NCBI GenBank assembly: GCA_021464415.1
Contig: CM038467.1
Coordinates: 68,891,393 to 68,955,392, forward strand
Direction of reading: 5' to 3'
Source of the DNA: Lonicera japonica
Lineage: Eukaryota > Streptophyta > Magnoliopsida > Dipsacales > Caprifoliaceae
Length of the DNA: 64,000 bases
A program made the position numbers and the translations under genes. The notes below the pieces were generated by a model. It was not told where the DNA came from. It ran no database searches and worked only from the letters and a program-made list of their open reading frames with translations. Positions 60,768 through 64,000 of the stretch are shown piece by piece (within the stretch, counting starts at the first letter, position 1; every line of letters begins with the position of its first letter).

Positions 60768-61100
60768 ACCGTGAAAACTTTAAAGAAAACAAATAGGAAG
60801 CTAGTTTGTGGGGAGCTTGGTGATGGTCATGGTGATGGTGATAGGCAGTGGCATGGATTATGGGAAGAGTGTGGAGCTGGTTAAAGAGAGTCAGATATAA
60901 TTTATGGGGAAGACAAAAATGAGAGGAAATGGAAAGAAAGGAAATAAAGAAGAAAAAGATGAAAGGAGAAATGAAAGAAAATGGAAAACGGGAAGAAGAG
61001 AAAAATAAATGATATGCTTAAAAAGATTATTAAGTTATAAGTTGACTAAAAATAGTGATAAAAGATGTTTTGTGAAGTTGACAAAATTATTTAAGCTAAA
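60768..61100 (+). repeat. Well preserved direct repeat, copy 2 (partner 58753-59070)
   Basis: Same orientation as copy 1, 2 kb away. A short internal expansion GGTCATGGTGATGGTGAT distinguishes it. Confidence 0.9.
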
Positions 61101-62605
61101 TTAAATTATAATCAAAGCAACAACAATAATAATAGTTCATAAAACAAAACCACCAGCCTAAGTACGTAAGAGTGATACTAAAAAACTAATGATAGCAACA
61201 ACCAACGTACCACCATGCATGAAAACATTGGGGATGCCAATTTCTATAGCTTTAAAATATTATTCATAACTAAATACTTAGTACAAAAAATAAATGCTGC
61301 ATGCTGATGAAACCCTTTATCATCAATCAACAGCTGGATTTTTTTGTTTGCCCTTGCATGTTTTTTGTTTCCTTTTGCCTGTTGATCTTAATTACTCACC
61401 TGCAAGACTTGACAATGACAATCCATTCGGCCTTCAATGTTTCTTTCTCTAAACCACGTCAACATTTGCTTTCCAACTTGTATTAAAGTCTTTGGGTTTA
61501 ATGGCGAAATGTTCGAGTTTCAACTTTTTTCAAGACGTTTGGTAATGGTAAAAGTATTAGACAACTTGTGCATATTTATTAGTGAGATTATTTTCTGTTA
61601 GAGCTCATAAAATTTATTTATTCAACGAGTTTAATAAAGAGATACTACGTCGAGTAAGGACCCAATACTCTTACCCACGGATTTGTAGAATACTACCTCT
61701 ACTTATCATTTTGTACACAACCTTTTGCAATAATTTCGTAGGTATAGAATTATTCTTTTGTCCCTAACTTATGTCTAATTTAGGTAGACACAACAAAACA
61801 TATGAAAATCGGCGAGACACGAAAATAGTTTAATCAAAATTAATGACTCTTCTAAACACAAGATATCACGAAAGATGTGTTTACATTTTTATATCAAATA
61901 GACACAATATAGTACGAGTATAAAACATATGTTTTCCTCTTATTTAATTCGAAACTCGCGTCTCTTTTATTTCATTTAAACATAAGATGATACGATGGTC
62001 ATCTGTAACATGCATTAATGCCAATTTTGTGTCAATATTATAAAATGAACACCCAACACAGCTTTGTGTTGAAACTTCTAGGCATCTACAAAATTTCTTA
62101 TGCTAATTTCAACTTAATTTTGTTTTGCAATATTGTGTGGTCTCTAAAACTGCCAATATATATATTGTGCGGAGATATGCATTGTCTACATAGAGATTTT
62201 CCTTTTATCAGTCATGGTATGGTTAACCCATGACTACATCACTGTTACTCAAGCTTATGAATGTGGTACGAGATAGAAATGAAATGTAAAAGGAAAAAGG
62301 AGAGTAAGAAAACAAAGCTAGCAAGCCTGTATGGTCTTGTATAACTAATTTTGATCATAAAATCCACACATGCATCTATCTCGGTAGCTTTGTGACTGAG
62401 GAAAAAAAATGAAAGGCTAGCCTACTTGAATGATGTAGTACAAAATCATATGGGTTGATTTAGTGGTTTGTTTATCTTTGAGTTTTTATAAAAATATTTA
62501 AAAAAAAAATCGACTCATTTAGCATATATAATGTATGGGAAGCAACAAATTCAATTTTGGAAGTGAAAATTACTCTTACATCTAATATGACAAAGAAATA
62601 TCTTA
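61101..62605. other. AT-rich intergenic stretch
   Basis: No gene supported; frames of 61-71 codons show no domain or codon pattern that I recognise. Confidence 0.5.
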
Positions 62606-63123
62606 GGGTGCGTTTGATTGCAAGTATGGAATTTGCATGGAAAAAAATAAGTTATAGGCAATTGAATTGCCTAGAATTGAGTTACATGAAAAATGTCAAT
62701 TAAATATATCTGATTGCCTTAATTTTTTACCCGAAAAATATGACATTTTTAATGTAGTATAAGTTATTGGTCTTACTTTTTTATATATATAATTCTATAG
62801 TCATGATAGATCTTATTTAATTGATCTTGATTTGTAGATTTTAAATATTAAATTTTGAATATTTTGTTTTAAGTTGTGGCATTTTTAATGTATAAAATGG
62901 GTAAAGCTTGTCTTGAAATTTGTGCAACTTAGCCTAGAAAATAAAAACCAACCCCTCCTAAGAAAATATTTTCAAGATTTTAGAGGAAAACAAGCTCATG
63001 ATTGCTAAAAGATGAAATTTGACCACCTAAAAAATTTTGATAATCAAACATACCAAATGTGACAACTTGGAAGAAAAATTCCTATTTTTCATAAAAAAAA
63101 AATCATGACAATCAAACACGCCC
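62606..63123. mobile_element. MITE (PIF/Harbinger type)
   Basis: Ends GGGTGCGTTTGATTG and, inverted, GGGCGTGTTTGATTG, with TTA TSD on both sides (62603-62605, 63124-63126). 518 bp, non-coding. Confidence 0.82.
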
Positions 63124-63221
63124 TTAAAGACGATATCAAAAAATTAATGAATGAGTACAATACATAAACATTTAATGTTTTTATGTCATTAAAAATATAG
63201 TTCTTCATATAACATTTTTTT

Positions 63222-63310
63222 TTTTGTTTTCCATGGGGTATCCGGGTCAATTTTCGCACACCTTAACTAATTCTTGCTCTCGGTTCGTGACTGTCGCTGG
63301 CCAAGCATTA
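63222..63310 (+). repeat. Dispersed repeat fragment, copy 3
   Basis: GGGGTATCCGGGTCAATTTT, CGCACACCTTAACTAATTC, CTCGGTTCGTGACTGTCGCT. Best preserved of the three copies; may be a SINE or LINE piece common in the genome. Confidence 0.7.
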
Positions 63311-64000
63311 TTTTGATAATGCCGATATTCAACTTTAAGAGTTCCAAATCGACCCAAAATTATCTTAATAATAATTTTATACTACTGAACCAAGAGACTT
63401 ATTTCGTAACGTTTTAAACATGTCTTCCTTAGATAATACTCGGTATGAGGATAAAAGAAAAGACAAAAAGTACGTACAAAACCACAGCTAGTGGGCCCAC
63501 CCATCCCCCCTTTTCTGTGCAAACTGCAAAGTTATGAAGAAGTTGTACTAAAAATGCATGCCGAAGAAACCAATATAATCATCAATTAATTGTTATGGAT
63601 CAATTTTGTATATTATATTTTGTGTGTTTAGTACTTCTGGAAAAAAGAAATATGTAAATTTGAAAAGTTTGAAAAAGAAATGAGTTTGGAAGGGTAGAGG
63701 CGGAGCTAGAAACATTATGTAAGTGAAGTTAAATTAATAACATTACAAATTTTTTGTATATATTATAATAAGGTCAAAATTAAAATATTATATTAAAATA
63801 CAAACATTTTATATACAAAAATCAAAATGACATGTATTTAGTTTTCTACGGTAAATATATGCCTGAATGCTTAAAGTGCTTCGCACAAAAACCCCTCACC
63901 GCTAAAGTTTTCGAATTATGCGAGCACTTCTTGACTATTACAAAAAAAACCAAAATACTCTCGAACGGCATTGACAAGATTAGGAGGCTCAGCCAAAGCA
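63311..64000. other. AT-rich intergenic end of window
   Basis: No gene recognised to the right edge. Confidence 0.5.

Noticed and set aside
58753..61100. Direct repeats as a pair of LTRs
   Set aside because: No TG/CA ends, primer site or polypurine tract, and the repeats are only about 320 bp.

Overview
This window is plant nuclear DNA, most likely from a eudicot angiosperm. The evidence is nested Ty3/gypsy and Ty1/copia LTR elements, hAT and PIF/Harbinger-type DNA elements with intact target-site duplications (TSDs), long AT-rich intergenic stretches, and genes with GT-AG introns. I found no convincing intact host gene, rRNA, tRNA or organelle insertion. The species cannot be named from the sequence.

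Layout. (1) 1-2486: an LTR on the minus strand, Tekay/Del-like by its TGTAACACCCC start, running off the left edge. (2) 2487-20486: a decayed Tat/Ogre-lineage Ty3/gypsy element on the minus strand. It has a complete 5' LTR (18954-20486), an arginine-tRNA-type primer binding site, gag, protease, RT, RNase H, a second RNase H and integrase. All are broken by stops, and a 1.8-kb hAT element with a perfect 8-bp TSD splits pol. Past the integrase, towards the missing 3' LTR, are two decayed genes on the OPPOSITE strand (about 3.18-7.55 kb, five exons, plant-mobile-domain-like; and about 8.0-9.25 kb). A 68/69-bp minisatellite fills the first intron of the larger one. (3) 20487-20740: fragment of a copia-type LTR into which the Tat element seems to have inserted. 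(4) 20.7-64 kb: AT-rich DNA built from LTR remnants, solo LTRs (32309-33801, same Tat family; 50305-51669, copia), hAT and PIF-type elements, very large inverted repeats (31.7-37.4 kb and 53.25-55.84 kb) and old duplications.

Most interesting signal. A short CpG-centred palindrome, TTGTCGNNCGACAA, occurs just upstream of the TATA box of the Tat LTR promoter and also just upstream of the TATA boxes of both antisense genes inside the same element. Its copy number differs between the two LTR copies (six versus four) although the flanks are conserved. Two unrelated LTR families in the window carry their own clusters of different palindromes, CATGATCGATCATG and TCAGTCGACTGA, at comparable promoter-upstream places. 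This looks like a recurrent, family-specific palindromic promoter module. The antisense genes keep four phase-0 introns, as expected if the element's genomic RNA, being the other strand, cannot splice them out.
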